Below are positions 31,501 through 38,913 of a stretch of DNA of 64,000 bases, in pieces; position 1 is the stretch's first letter, and each line of letters opens with the position of its first letter. The DNA is from Caulobacter radicis (lineage in GTDB: Bacteria > Pseudomonadota > Alphaproteobacteria > Caulobacterales > Caulobacteraceae). Below the pieces are notes generated by a model. That model was given only the letters and a program-made list of their open reading frames with translations. It was not told the origin of the DNA and did no database searches. The DNA lies in NCBI RefSeq assembly GCF_003094615.1, contig NZ_QDKO01000043.1, positions 250,358-314,357 on the forward strand. The letters are read 5' to 3'. A program made the translations under genes and the position numbers.

Positions 31501-32758
31501 CGCGCTGGAAGCTCACGCTGACGCCGCCGATGATCGTGCCCGAATTGATGATGGTGGTGGAGCCGGTGCTGGCGCCGACGACGCCCCTGCCGCCGGCGCC
31601 CCGACGGATCGCGTTCGAGGCCGGACCGCCCGCCCCGCCTTGGATCGTTCCGGCGTTGACCAGCAGCCCCGGCTGGCCGCCCGTGAAGACGATGCCCGCC
31701 CCGCCGGCGCCGGAATACATCCCGCTGAAATTCCCGTTTCCCTGGCCGCCGACGCCGCCGGCGATGACGCCGGTCGCGCTGTTCTCGATCGTGCCGCCCC
31801 AGGCGATCACGCCGATGCCGGCCGCCCCGCCGTTCGAATAGCCGTAGCCGCCCTCGCCGCCGGTGATCGTACCCGCGTTGGCGATGGTTCCCAGATTGCT
31901 GAGCACGCCGGCGGCGCCGGCCCCGCCCCAGCTGGTGAAGGTGCCCCCTGCCCCGCCTGTGATCGTGCCGCTGACGACGTTCAACGCGCCGCCGCTGTAG
32001 AGGAACAGGCCCGCGCCGCCGTTGCCGAACGAACTGCCCGTGCCGCCCGTGATGGCGCTGGCCGAACCGCCCGCGCCGCCGTTCACAGTCACCGAGCCGC
32101 CGTTCAGCAGCACCAGTCCAGCGCCGCCGCCACCGCCGCCACCGCCGCCGCCTGCACGGCCCTCGCCGCCGTCGCCCCCTGTGACGTCATAGCCTGCGGT
32201 CGTGAGCTGGACGTTCGCCCCAGTCAGCACGAGCCCGCCTCCGCCGCCGCCCCCGGCAGCGTTCGCGCCGCCGTTGGCGCCGTCCGTCGCGGCGAAGTCG
32301 ACGGCCAACGAGATGGATCCTGTCGAAGCGATCTGCCAGCCCAGGCCGCCATTGCCGCCAAGGCCGCCGCCGCCGCCGCCGCCCCCACCGGCCGAGAGGT
32401 CGTTCAGCGCCCCGGGCTGCCCTCCGGCCTGGCTGCCGTTGGCGCCGGCCTCGGCCGAGCCGGTAGGCGTGCCGGCCGCCGCTCCGCCATAGCTTCCCGC
32501 GCCGGAAGCGCCGCCGCCGCCGCCCGCGACGCCGCCCGCGGGCGTGAAGGAGCCAAAGCCGGCGCCAGCGCCGCCGCCCTGGGTGATCTGCCGGGCCTGG
32601 GCCATCGGGGCGCCGAGGCCGACCGCCAGCGCCAGCACCGTGAGCGAGACCGAGTTGCGGATGGCCCGCGCTTTGTTGATCGACTGCCGCACTTTGACAC
32701 CTGCCAGGCCCGTCTTGGCGGGCCGCTCCTGAACCGCAGGGACGTCAGATCGCGCCAC
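25526..32758 (-). CDS. giant autotransporter (type Va) with tandem passenger repeats
   Basis: 2410 residues. An extended basic N-terminus (KVRQSINKARAIRNS then a hydrophobic core ending PMAQA, about residue 54) acts as the secretion signal. A glycine-rich segment (about 55-400, many GGAGG-type runs) is followed by passenger-associated repeats such as KTQAGTLILTGANTYTGG and three near-identical units of about 425 residues (roughly 630-1905). A junction follows, then a C-terminal beta-barrel of about 280 residues (from WGETFGGWGSMKGDG, ending AQISWRF). It secretes a beta-helical surface adhesin-like passenger. Start uncertain: GTG 32756-32758 gives the long leader, GTG 32690-32692 a shorter ordinary one. 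It is 181 bases downstream of an AraC gene. Confidence 0.9.
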   Translation of the reverse strand: MARSDVPAVQERPAKTGLAGVKVRQSINKARAIRNSVSLTVLALAVGLGAPMAQARQITQGGGAGAGFGSFTPAGGVAGGGGGASGAGSYGGAAAGTPTGSAEAGANGSQAGGQPGALNDLSAGGGGGGGGGLGGNGGLGWQIASTGSISLAVDFAATDGANGGANAAGGGGGGGLVLTGANVQLTTAGYDVTGGDGGEGRAGGGGGGGGGGAGLVLLNGGSVTVNGGAGGSASAITGGTGSSFGNGGAGLFLYSGGALNVVSGTITGGAGGTFTSWGGAGAAGVLSNLGTIANAGTITGGEGGYGYSNGGAAGIGVIAWGGTIENSATGVIAGGVGGQGNGNFSGMYSGAGGAGIVFTGGQPGLLVNAGTIQGGAGGPASNAIRRGAGGRGVVGASTGSTTIINSGTIIGGVSVSFQRAYAIELFGSDNRLELHAGSWIRDVVAVTGGGSNNVLALGGADDDTFDAMHIGSDGSVDGYGYMGFDTFEKLGASTWTLTGTGDQTWSVREGVLKGDSNSLAGSVVFGSGAGSRGVVFDQAFDGVYRGQISTGGAVTKTGAGTLTLTGESASNWTISGGGVIAKAGLFGSDASIGAGAFLTLDQSTDGTYGFVLSGAGDFRKAGSGKLVLTEDSSGFTGATTVGSGTLTVNGSLAGSTVTVASGATLGGTGAIGAATIQSGGHLAPGNSVGSLSIAGDLTLASGSNLDIELGAPGGSSASPGVSDRLIVSGDLALNGVVNLSQSAAFADGVAGIGYYRLITYGGALTANTATIGTTPSLSNVNYALQAGSGRVDLYISNAAVIGDNTLQHWQGGSGVWSAANTQWLNDGGNAPAAWAGKYAIFKDAGAFTGGLVTVDGAQSFIGLQFVDDGYELTGTGQLATAPGGSEIRVLADVAKIGVAITGADLVTKTQAGTLILTGANTYTGGTLIDAGTLQIGDGGTSGSIIGNVGNRGVLVFNRSDAITFAGRISGSGAVRILDGGVTFTADNIYAGGTTIASGAQLNLGAGGTSGLIGDAVVNGGLTFDRSDSVSFSGVVSGSGALRQVGSGNLILTSNSSGFTGTTAVDAGRLTVNGSLADSTLTVASGATLGGAGAVGDTVIQSGGHLAPGSGGSIGSVATLSIAGDLTLASGSNLDIELVAPGASSASPGVSDRVVVSGDLALNGVVNLSQTPAMAAGLGYYRLITYGGALTSNTATIGATPSLSNVNYALQAGGGRVDLFIASTLIPGDDTLQHWQGGDGVWSATSSQWLNQGGNVPAAWAGKYAIFRDAGAFTGGEVTVTGAQSFRGLQFVDEGYELGGNGQLVTVAGGSEIRVLANQAKIGAAITGAGGIVKTQAGTLILTGANTYAGGTTIQGGALQIGDGGTSGSIVGDVVNDAALYFRRSDAITFDGRISGTGGAGILSGGVTFTANNTYAGGTTIASGAQLTLGAGGTTGTIAGDVLVNGALAFNRSDSLAFAGVIDGSGLLRQTGSGKLVLTGDSSGFTGATSVDAGTLAVNGSLGRSTVTVASGATLGGTGTVGDTIVQSGGHLAPGNSVGSLSIAGDLTLASGANLDIELGAPGAASASPGVSDRLVVSGDLALNGVVNLSQSAALADGVAGLGYYRLITYGGALTANTATVGATPSLSNVDYTLQAGSGRVDLFISTTLIPGDDTLQHWQGGDGVWRAANPQWLNQGGNTPAAWAGNHAIFKDAGGFTGGRVSVEGAQSFLGLQFVDEGYELTGTGQLVTAAAGSEIRVLADAAKIGVAITGAGGIVKTEAGTLILTGANTYGGGASIRAGTLQIGDGGTSGSIVGDVANNGVLAFDRSDAITFGGLVSGSGAMRILGGGVTFTANNTYAGGTTITSGAQLNLGAGGTSGSIRGDVVANGALAFDRSDNLTFAGAISGSGALRQIGAGKTELTGASGGFTGATMVERGTLAVNGVLGGMLDVWSGARLQGVGTVGTTVVSGTIAPGNSIGTLNVAGGVTFKPGSVFEVEADVAGQSDKIVASGVATIQGGIVRVLAGAGTYRPETSYVILHANGGLAAGGKFDGVTSNLAFLDPSLRYDGFNVYLRLRRNDISFADIGVTSNQVAAGAGAEHLGWDNPVFDSVVNLSTEQARDAFDQLAGSDYASLRGSLIQDSRFVRDAILARGDLAGVEGPSAWGETFGGWGSMKGDGNAQSYDRDVQGFLTGYDGSLGRDIRAGVAVGYSAGDLKTARAKHDVETYHLGGYVLAERGGVSFQLGGAYAWHAIKASRRVAFGTFGETLASDYSARTYQAFGEVAVKRDLAGVTLQPYAGLAYVALTDADVSERGGSAALHGGGDDHLAYGSVGVRLKSDLNAGELNLRLTGSAALRHAFGDRAPSIDLSFTGAPSFGIVGAPIDKDSLAVNLGLEADLGKAAVLGVTYSGSYGDRSTDHGARAQISWRF
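27045..28315 (-). repeat. tandem repeat unit 3 of autotransporter passenger
   Basis: About 1.27 kb, in frame. Landmarks shared with the other units are the sequence CTGCCAGTGCTGC (here at 27782), the encoded SGDLALNGVVNLSQ, LQHWQGGDGVW and TLILTGANTY. Unit boundaries were placed at the encoded SGGFTGAT/SSGFTGAT blocks, so the ends are approximate. This copy is next to the barrel. Confidence 0.75.
28316..29590 (-). repeat. tandem repeat unit 2 of autotransporter passenger
   Basis: The same order of landmarks, with CTGCCAGTGCTGC at 29054, exactly 1272 bases (424 codons) from unit 3. Units 2 and 3 share the stretch encoding IPGDDTLQHWQGGDGVW almost base for base, pointing to a recent duplication or gene conversion. 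It differs by a short insertion near the encoded APGSGGSIGSVATLS. Confidence 0.75.
29591..30860 (-). repeat. tandem repeat unit 1 of autotransporter passenger
   Basis: CTGCCAGTGCTGC at 30329, 1275 bases from unit 2. It is the most diverged copy (encoded VIGDNTLQHWQGGSGVW and LTSNSSGFTGTT at its junction with unit 2). Its N-terminal neighbour is the non-repeated part of the passenger. Confidence 0.7.
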
Positions 32759-32939
32759 GCGGCGCGCTCGGCTGGGCCAGGCCCGATCCCCTGAAAGGCA
32801 CGCGCAGACAGGGATCGACGACGGCGTCCTCAGACGCGCAGCACCGATGATCCGTAAAACGCATGTTTTCCCGTCCCTGCCAGCGGGGCATGCGCGGAAC
32901 TATGCAATCCCGGCATGAACAGCAGAGTTTGAAACGGGG

Positions 32940-33932
32940 TCAGTGCGCGCTGCGGCGCAGGGTGTCGGAAGGACGCTCGCCGAAGCGAAGCCGATAGGCC
33001 TGGGCGAAGCGGCCCAGCTCCCAGAAACCGTGGTCCATGGCGACATTGGTCACCAGGGTGACGGCTGGATCGCAGGCCCGCAGCCGCGCATGGACGAGGT
33101 CCAGCCGGCGATTGCGGGCGTAGCGCACCGCGCTTTCCCCCAGGAACTCCTGGCAGGCCAGGTTGAGCGTCCGCTCGGCCGCGCCCACGACCCGACAGAT
33201 GTCGCCCAACGAAAGCATCTCTTCCGGGCGCTCTTCCAGGGCGCGCTCGAAACGGGCGACGATCTGGCGATGGCGCCCCAGGGCGGCCCTGTCCGGCTTG
33301 ACCAGCCCCTGCGAAAGGCAGGCCATCAGCTTGTCGACGACGGCGCCCGCCAGGGCCCTGGCCGGTTGCGCCTCGCCGAGGATCTCGGGCGCGTTCTGGA
33401 TCACGCCCGAAATGTCGCCCATCAACCCGATGAGTTCGTCCATCGCCGCCGACGGCGCGACGAACATGCGATCATCATCCAGCGGCGCGCCATGCGCGGC
33501 GCCCATCAGGTTGGGAGCATGCGTCGTCAACAGCTCGAACGGCATGGTGACGATGCCGAAGGCCCACGGCATGTCAGGCGGCGAGCCCGTCACGGTCCGC
33601 TCGCCTGGCCGGAAGTGAAAGATGTGCCGGCCAAAGAGCTTGCGCCCCGAGACGCGCCGCATGATCCCCGGCTCGGTGGCGAACATGAAGGTATGGACGC
33701 CGGGGATGTCCGCGGTCTGGGCGATGCCCTGGGCGAAGCGGCCCATGCCCAGGTTCAGTCCGCCGAAACTGGCCCGCGCCAGCATGCCGTCGAAGCGCCG
33801 GCTCGTCCGTTCCAGCGGAAGAGGCTTCGCCCCCGAATTGATGTCGCCGATCGCCAACGCCATCGTCTCGGGGTCCGTGAACCTGGCGAAGGCGCTCGAG
33901 GCGGGAGATCTGCTGGAGGGCGCGGATGTCAT
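32940..33932 (-). CDS. AraC-family transcriptional regulator
   Basis: 330 residues from ATG 33930-33932. The C-terminal part (about 225-330) is the double helix-turn-helix: LSLGDICRVVGAAERTLNLACQEFLG and then VTNVAMDHGFWELGRFAQAYRLRFGE, ending PSDTLRRS. The N-terminal sensor part has no recognisable cupin motif. A longer frame with a TTG start at 34010 is open but lacks support, and the chosen ATG also lacks a clear ribosome site. It ends 181 bases upstream of the autotransporter, on the same strand, and is a candidate regulator of it. Confidence 0.82.
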   Translation of the reverse strand: MTSAPSSRSPASSAFARFTDPETMALAIGDINSGAKPLPLERTSRRFDGMLARASFGGLNLGMGRFAQGIAQTADIPGVHTFMFATEPGIMRRVSGRKLFGRHIFHFRPGERTVTGSPPDMPWAFGIVTMPFELLTTHAPNLMGAAHGAPLDDDRMFVAPSAAMDELIGLMGDISGVIQNAPEILGEAQPARALAGAVVDKLMACLSQGLVKPDRAALGRHRQIVARFERALEERPEEMLSLGDICRVVGAAERTLNLACQEFLGESAVRYARNRRLDLVHARLRACDPAVTLVTNVAMDHGFWELGRFAQAYRLRFGERPSDTLRRSAH

Positions 33933-34055
33933 CTTGCTGCGGAGAGGTCGCGAACTGTGTCGGCTTCGCGACAATCGCCAACCGGTATGCCAAGACTCGT
34001 CAGAGGACAACCAAAGCCCGCGCCTGCACGCCCGCCTGGCGCACGATCTACGGGC

Positions 34056-34084
34056 AAAAAAGAAGGCGCCCGAAGGCGCCTTCC
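34056..34084 (-). terminator. intrinsic terminator of guaA with UUCG tetraloop
   Basis: Read on the minus strand the RNA is AAGGCGCC-UUCG-GGCGCCUU followed by CUUUUUUG: an eight-pair perfect stem, the very stable UUCG loop and a six-base U run. The stem starts within eight bases of the guaA stop, so it ends the guaB-guaA operon and separates it from the AraC gene. Confidence 0.88.
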
Positions 34085-34088
34085 TTGA

Positions 34089-35648
34089 TCATTCCCACTC
34101 GATCGTGCCGGGCGGCTTGCTGGTCACGTCGTAGACGACGCGGTTGACGCCGCGGACCTCGTTGATGATCCGGGTGGCGGTCTTGCCGAGGATTTCCCAG
34201 GGGAACTCGAAGAAGTCGGCGGTCATGCCGTCGGTGGAGGTCACCGCGCGCAGGGCCAGGACGTTCTCGTAGGTGCGGGCGTCGCCCATGACGCCCACCG
34301 TCTTTACGGGCAGCAGTACGGCGAAGGCCTGCCAGATCTTGTCGTAGAGGCCGGCGTTGCGAATCTCTTCGAGATAGATGGCGTCGGCGTCCTGCAGCAC
34401 CTTGACCTTCTCGGGCGTGATCTCGCCCGGGATGCGGATGGCCAGGCCCGGGCCGGGGAACGGGTGGCGACCGACGAAGGCGGGCGCCAGGCCCAGCTCG
34501 ACGCCGAGGGCCCGGACCTCGTCCTTGAAGAGCTCGCGCAGCGGCTCGACCAGCTTCAGCTTCATGTAGTCAGGCAGGCCGCCCACGTTGTGGTGGCTCT
34601 TGATCACGGCCGACGGGCCGCCGCGCGCCGAGACGCTCTCGACGACGTCGGGATAGAGCGTGCCCTGGGCCAGGAACTGGGCGCCGTCGATCTTGGCGGC
34701 TTCCTTGTCGAAGACGTCGATGAACAGGCGGCCGATGGTTTTGCGCTTGGTCTCGGGGTCGGAAACGCCGGCCAGCTCGCCCAGGAACAGGTCGCCGGCG
34801 TCCACGTGGACCAGCGGGATGTTGTAGTGGTCGCGGAACAGGGTGACGACCTGATCGGCCTCGTTCTTGCGCAGCAGACCGGTGTCGACGAAGACGCAGG
34901 TCAGCTGGTCGCCGATGGCCTCGTGGATCAGCACGGCGGCCACCGAGCTGTCGACGCCGCCCGACAGGCCACAGATCACCTTGCCGTCGCCGACCTGGTC
35001 GCGGATCTTCTGGACCATCTCCTGGCGGAAGGCCGCCATGGTCCAGTCGCCCTTCAGGCCGGCCAGGGCCAGGAAGTTCTTGTAGATCTGGGGGCCGTTG
35101 ACGGTGTGGTAGACCTCGGGGTGGAACTGCAGCGCGTAGATCTTCTTGGCGTCGTTGGCGATGGCGGCGAAGGGCGCGCCGTTCGAGGTGCCCACCACCT
35201 CGAAGCCTTCGGGGATGGCGGTGACGCGGTCGCCGTGGCTCATCCAGACGGTTTCCAGCTCGCCCACGCCGGCCAGGCCTTCGAACAGCGGGCTCTCTTT
35301 GCCGATGGTCAGCTCCGCGCGGCCGAACTCGCCGGCGTGGCCGCCCTCGACCTTGCCGCCCAGCACGTCGCACAGCAGCTGCTGGCCGTAGCAGATGGCC
35401 AGCATCGGCAGGCCCAGATCAAAGAGCTTGCGGCCGATGCGGGGGCTGTCGGCTTCCAGCACGCTGGCCGGGCCGCCCGACAGGATGATCGCCGAGGGCT
35501 GGTAGTCATCGACCAGGGCCTCGGCCTTGTCGAAGGGATGGATCTCGCAATAGACGCCGGCCTCGCGCACCCGGCGCGCGATCAGCTGGGTCACCTGGCT
35601 GCCGAAGTCGACGATCAGGACGCGCTGGTGGTGGGTTTCGGTGGTCAT
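34089..35648 (-). CDS. guaA: GMP synthase (glutamine-hydrolysing)
   Basis: 519 residues, the usual length. The class I glutamine amidotransferase domain (1-200) has the nucleophile Cys86 in AICYGQQLL and the HPEVYHT His-Glu pair. The ATP pyrophosphatase domain has the P-loop CGLSGGVDSSVAAVL, and the C-terminal dimer domain ends PPGTIEWE. It converts XMP, glutamine and ATP to GMP in the cytoplasm. It is the last gene of the operon that begins with guaB, giving both committed GMP steps in one transcript. Confidence 0.98.
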   Translation of the reverse strand: MTTETHHQRVLIVDFGSQVTQLIARRVREAGVYCEIHPFDKAEALVDDYQPSAIILSGGPASVLEADSPRIGRKLFDLGLPMLAICYGQQLLCDVLGGKVEGGHAGEFGRAELTIGKESPLFEGLAGVGELETVWMSHGDRVTAIPEGFEVVGTSNGAPFAAIANDAKKIYALQFHPEVYHTVNGPQIYKNFLALAGLKGDWTMAAFRQEMVQKIRDQVGDGKVICGLSGGVDSSVAAVLIHEAIGDQLTCVFVDTGLLRKNEADQVVTLFRDHYNIPLVHVDAGDLFLGELAGVSDPETKRKTIGRLFIDVFDKEAAKIDGAQFLAQGTLYPDVVESVSARGGPSAVIKSHHNVGGLPDYMKLKLVEPLRELFKDEVRALGVELGLAPAFVGRHPFPGPGLAIRIPGEITPEKVKVLQDADAIYLEEIRNAGLYDKIWQAFAVLLPVKTVGVMGDARTYENVLALRAVTSTDGMTADFFEFPWEILGKTATRIINEVRGVNRVVYDVTSKPPGTIEWE

Positions 35649-35679
35649 CGGGCGGGTCTCCAGCGGTCGGGCGTCTAGA

Positions 35680-36957
35680 TCAGGGGGCGTAGGTCGAGCG
35701 CTGGAGCACGGCGGCGAAGAAGCCGTCCGTACCGGCGCGGTGCGGGGTCAGGCGCAGATAGCCTTCCGGGGTCACGTGGGTGACGCCGTCGAGGGCGATC
35801 GGCTTAACGGTGAATTCGGGGTGGCGCTCGAGGAAGGCCGCGACGCGGTCCTCGTTCTCCTCGGTCAGCAGCGAGCAGGTGACGTAGACCATCCGGCCGC
35901 CGGCCTTCACGAAGGTCGAGGCGTCCTCCATGACGCTGTCCTGCTCGATCTGGCGCTTGGCCAGCTGGTCGGGCGACAGGCGCCATTTCGCGTCGGGGTG
36001 ACGGCGCCAGGTTCCGGCGCCGGTGCAGGGGGCGTCGACGAAGACGACGTCGATCTTGCCTTCGAGGCCCTTCAGGGGCTGGGCCTCGATAGGCGAACGG
36101 ATCTGCAGGTTGCGGACCCCTGCCCTCTGGCCGCGACGGATGGTGTCGGCCAGCCGGCGAGCATCGCTGTCGTGGGCGAAGATCTGACCGCTGTTGCCCA
36201 TGGCTGCGGCGAGCGCGAGCGTCTTGCCGCCGCCGCCGGCGCAGAAGTCCAGCACCTGCTTGCCCTTGACCTCGCCGGCCACGGCCGCGGCGATCTGCGA
36301 GCCGAGGTCCTGGACCTCGAACCAGCCCTTGGAGAAGGCCGGCACGGCCTCGACCGACGGCGTACGATCGGCGGCGGCGGGCGCGGGGATACGGAAGGCG
36401 GTCGGCAGGACCCCGGCCGGCGTGGCGTTGATCGGGGCCAGGGCCTTGGCCCCACGCTCGACGTCGGCCTTCAGGGTGTTGATGCGCAGGTCGACCGGCG
36501 CACGTTCGGACAGAGCCGCCATCTCGGCGATCTGGTCGGCGCCAAGCGCCCGGGCCAGGTGCGGCTCCAGCCAGTCGGGATAGTCGCCAGCCACCGGCGC
36601 GGGCGCGCCGTCCAGCGAAACGGGATCCTTCAGGCGGGCCTGTTCGGTCTCGGACAAGGCGCCGAAGCCGTGCTCTTCCGAGGCGGCTTCCGCGATGCGC
36701 TCGGCTGGCCACTTCCAGACGAATGCGAGGACGCCCAGCACGACGCCGCGCGCCGAAGTCTCGCCCATCATCCAGCCCAGCGAGCGCTTGCGGCGCAGCG
36801 CGTCGAGCACCAGGCCCGAAACGAACGCGCGGTCCTTCGAACCGGCGTAGCGCGCGGCCTCGCCCCAGCGCTTGAGCGCCATCTTAACCGGAAAATGCCG
36901 CGTCTCGATCTCGGTCAGAACCTCGATCGCCGCGGAAACCCGTCCTCCGTCACGCAT
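35680..36957 (-). CDS. rsmB: 16S rRNA m5C methyltransferase, RsmB/NOP2 family
   Basis: 425 residues. An N-terminal NusB-like helical segment (RHFPVKMALKRWGE, RAFVSGLVLDALRRKRSLG) is followed by a Rossmann methyltransferase with the SAM motif VLDFCAGGGGKTLALAA, VFVDAPCTGAGTWRRHP with the conserved Cys, and VTCSLLTEEN with the catalytic TC motif. It methylates a cytosine of 16S rRNA. It lies 4 bases after the MAPEG gene and 31 before guaA, so it is within the gua operon. RsmF-like specificity cannot be excluded. Confidence 0.9.
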   Translation of the reverse strand: MRDGGRVSAAIEVLTEIETRHFPVKMALKRWGEAARYAGSKDRAFVSGLVLDALRRKRSLGWMMGETSARGVVLGVLAFVWKWPAERIAEAASEEHGFGALSETEQARLKDPVSLDGAPAPVAGDYPDWLEPHLARALGADQIAEMAALSERAPVDLRINTLKADVERGAKALAPINATPAGVLPTAFRIPAPAAADRTPSVEAVPAFSKGWFEVQDLGSQIAAAVAGEVKGKQVLDFCAGGGGKTLALAAAMGNSGQIFAHDSDARRLADTIRRGQRAGVRNLQIRSPIEAQPLKGLEGKIDVVFVDAPCTGAGTWRRHPDAKWRLSPDQLAKRQIEQDSVMEDASTFVKAGGRMVYVTCSLLTEENEDRVAAFLERHPEFTVKPIALDGVTHVTPEGYLRLTPHRAGTDGFFAAVLQRSTYAP

Positions 36958-36961
36958 GGAG

Positions 36962-37357
36962 CTAAATCACCAACGCCAGAAGGACCATGGCCAGGCCCGC
37001 CATCGAGGCGACCCAGACCAGGCTGCGAACGACCGGCACGCCGAACGCATAGAGAAAGACATAGACCGCCCGGGCGCCGACATAGAGCGCGGTTCCGGCG
37101 GCGGTCAACGCGCCGAGCCGGCCGCCCAGATAGGCGACCAGCACGGCGGCGACGAAGAACGCGAAGGTCTCGCGGAAGTTGGCGAAGGCCCTTTCGAGCC
37201 GTCCGGCCATGCCGGTCAGCACGACCGGCGTCTCCCGCGAGCCGACATTCCACTTCAAGCCGCGCTGGGGCTGGGCCGCCGCGCTGGCCCACAGAAGGTG
37301 GACCAGCCCGATGACGATCGCGACCGCCAGCATCCGCAGCTCGAAGGCCATCTGCAT
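36962..37357 (-). CDS. MAPEG-family membrane protein
   Basis: 131 residues, four hydrophobic helices. The family motif is seen as WNVGSRETPVVLTGMAGRLERAFANFRETFAFF, cited here by its parts ETPVVLTGMAGRLERA and NFRETFAFF. MAPEG proteins include microsomal glutathione transferases; most bacterial members are uncharacterised inner-membrane proteins. It begins three bases after the guaB stop and ends four bases before rsmB, so it is translationally embedded in the purine operon, an odd location for this family. Confidence 0.88.
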   Translation of the reverse strand: MQMAFELRMLAVAIVIGLVHLLWASAAAQPQRGLKWNVGSRETPVVLTGMAGRLERAFANFRETFAFFVAAVLVAYLGGRLGALTAAGTALYVGARAVYVFLYAFGVPVVRSLVWVASMAGLAMVLLALVI

Positions 37358-37360
37358 GGC

Positions 37361-38824
37361 CTAGACCGCGCTCGGATAGTTCGGAGCCTCGCGCGTGATC
37401 ATCACGTCATGGACGTGGCTTTCACGCAGGCCCGCGCCGGTGATCCGGACGAAGCGGGCGCGTTCCTGCAGCTCGGGAATGGTCGGCGCGCCGACATAGC
37501 CCATGGCCGCCCGCAGGCCGCCGACCAGCTGGTGCAGCACCGGGGCGATCGGCCCCTTGAACGGGGTCTGGCCCTCGATGCCTTCCGGAACGAGCTTGAA
37601 GCTGTCGGTCACTTCCTTCTGGAAGTAGCGGTCGGCCGAGCCGCGGGCCATGGCGCCCACCGAGCCCATGCCGCGATAGCTCTTGTACGAGCGGCCCTGG
37701 TACAGGAACACCTCGCCCGGCGCCTCTTCGGTGCCGGCGAACATCGAGCCCATCATGGCGGTCGAAGCGCCCGCGGCGATGGCCTTGGCCAAGTCGCCCG
37801 AGAACTTGATGCCGCCGTCGGCGATCACCGGCACGCCGCTTTCGCGGCCGGCGCGGACGGCTTCCATGATCGCGGTCAGCTGGGGCACGCCCACGCCCGC
37901 GACGATGCGGGTGGTGCAGATCGAGCCCGGGCCGATGCCCACCTTCACCGCGTCGGCGCCGGCGTCGATCAAAGCCCGCGCGGCGTCGTAGGTGGCGATG
38001 TTGCCGGCGACGATCTGGACGCGGTTGGCTTCGCGCTTGAGGCGCGAGACGGCCGCGGCGACCTGGCTGGAGTGGCCATGGGCGGTGTCGATGACGACGA
38101 CGTCGACGCCGGCGTCAACAAGACCCATGGAGCGCTCGAAACCGGCGTCGCCGACGGTCGAGGCCGCGCCGACCAGCAGGCGGCCCTTGTCGTCCTTGGC
38201 GGCCAGGGGGTGAGCCTGGGCCTTCTCGATGTCCTTCACCGTGATCAGGCCGACGGCGCGGTAGGCGTCGTCGACGACGATCAGGCGTTCGATCTTGTGC
38301 TTGCGCAGAAGCTCGCGGGCCTCGCGGTGATCCACGCCCTCGCCGACCGTGATCAGGTTCTCGCGGGTCATCAGCGCCGAGGCCGGCACGTTGGCGTCGC
38401 CCTCGAAGCGCATGTCGCGGTTCGTGAGGATGCCGACCAGCTTGCCAGTCTCGCGCTCGACCACCGGGAAGCCCGAGATCTTGCGGCGGGCCGTGATCTC
38501 GCGGACCTCGGCCAGGGTGGTGTCCGGGTGGATGGTCAGCGGGTTGATGACCATGCCGCTTTCGTAGCGCTTGACCTCGCGGACGTGGTCGGCCTGCTCC
38601 TCGTTGGAGAGGTTGCGGTGCAGGATGCCCAGGCCGCCGGCCTGCGCCATGGCGATGGCGAGACGGCTTTCGGTGACCGTGTCCATGGCGGCGGACACAA
38701 GCGGGATGTTCAGACTGATTTCACGCGTGAACTTGGTCTCGGTCGTCACTTGCGTCGGCATGACGTCGGACGGACCAGGTTCGAGCAAAACGTCGTCGAA
38801 GGTGAGCCCTTCGCGAATCTCCAT
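37361..38824 (-). CDS. guaB: IMP dehydrogenase
   Basis: 487 residues from ATG 38822-38824, chosen because GGAG sits six bases upstream; ATG 38834-38836 is a weaker choice. TIM barrel with LTFDDVLLEPG at the start, two CBS domains at about 92-205, the catalytic loop GPGSICTTR with Cys303, and the flap YRGMGSVGAM. It oxidises IMP to XMP with NAD+, the rate-limiting step of GTP synthesis. It is the first gene of a four-gene run guaB-MAPEG-rsmB-guaA. Confidence 0.97.
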   Translation of the reverse strand: MEIREGLTFDDVLLEPGPSDVMPTQVTTETKFTREISLNIPLVSAAMDTVTESRLAIAMAQAGGLGILHRNLSNEEQADHVREVKRYESGMVINPLTIHPDTTLAEVREITARRKISGFPVVERETGKLVGILTNRDMRFEGDANVPASALMTRENLITVGEGVDHREARELLRKHKIERLIVVDDAYRAVGLITVKDIEKAQAHPLAAKDDKGRLLVGAASTVGDAGFERSMGLVDAGVDVVVIDTAHGHSSQVAAAVSRLKREANRVQIVAGNIATYDAARALIDAGADAVKVGIGPGSICTTRIVAGVGVPQLTAIMEAVRAGRESGVPVIADGGIKFSGDLAKAIAAGASTAMMGSMFAGTEEAPGEVFLYQGRSYKSYRGMGSVGAMARGSADRYFQKEVTDSFKLVPEGIEGQTPFKGPIAPVLHQLVGGLRAAMGYVGAPTIPELQERARFVRITGAGLRESHVHDVMITREAPNYPSAV

Positions 38825-38913
38825 CGGATTCTCCATTTTGCGGCGCTCGTATAGTCGCGAGGCGGGCGTTTGTCGAGGCGTGGAGAGCGCCCTGCGGCAT
38901 GAAATCTGCGCTC

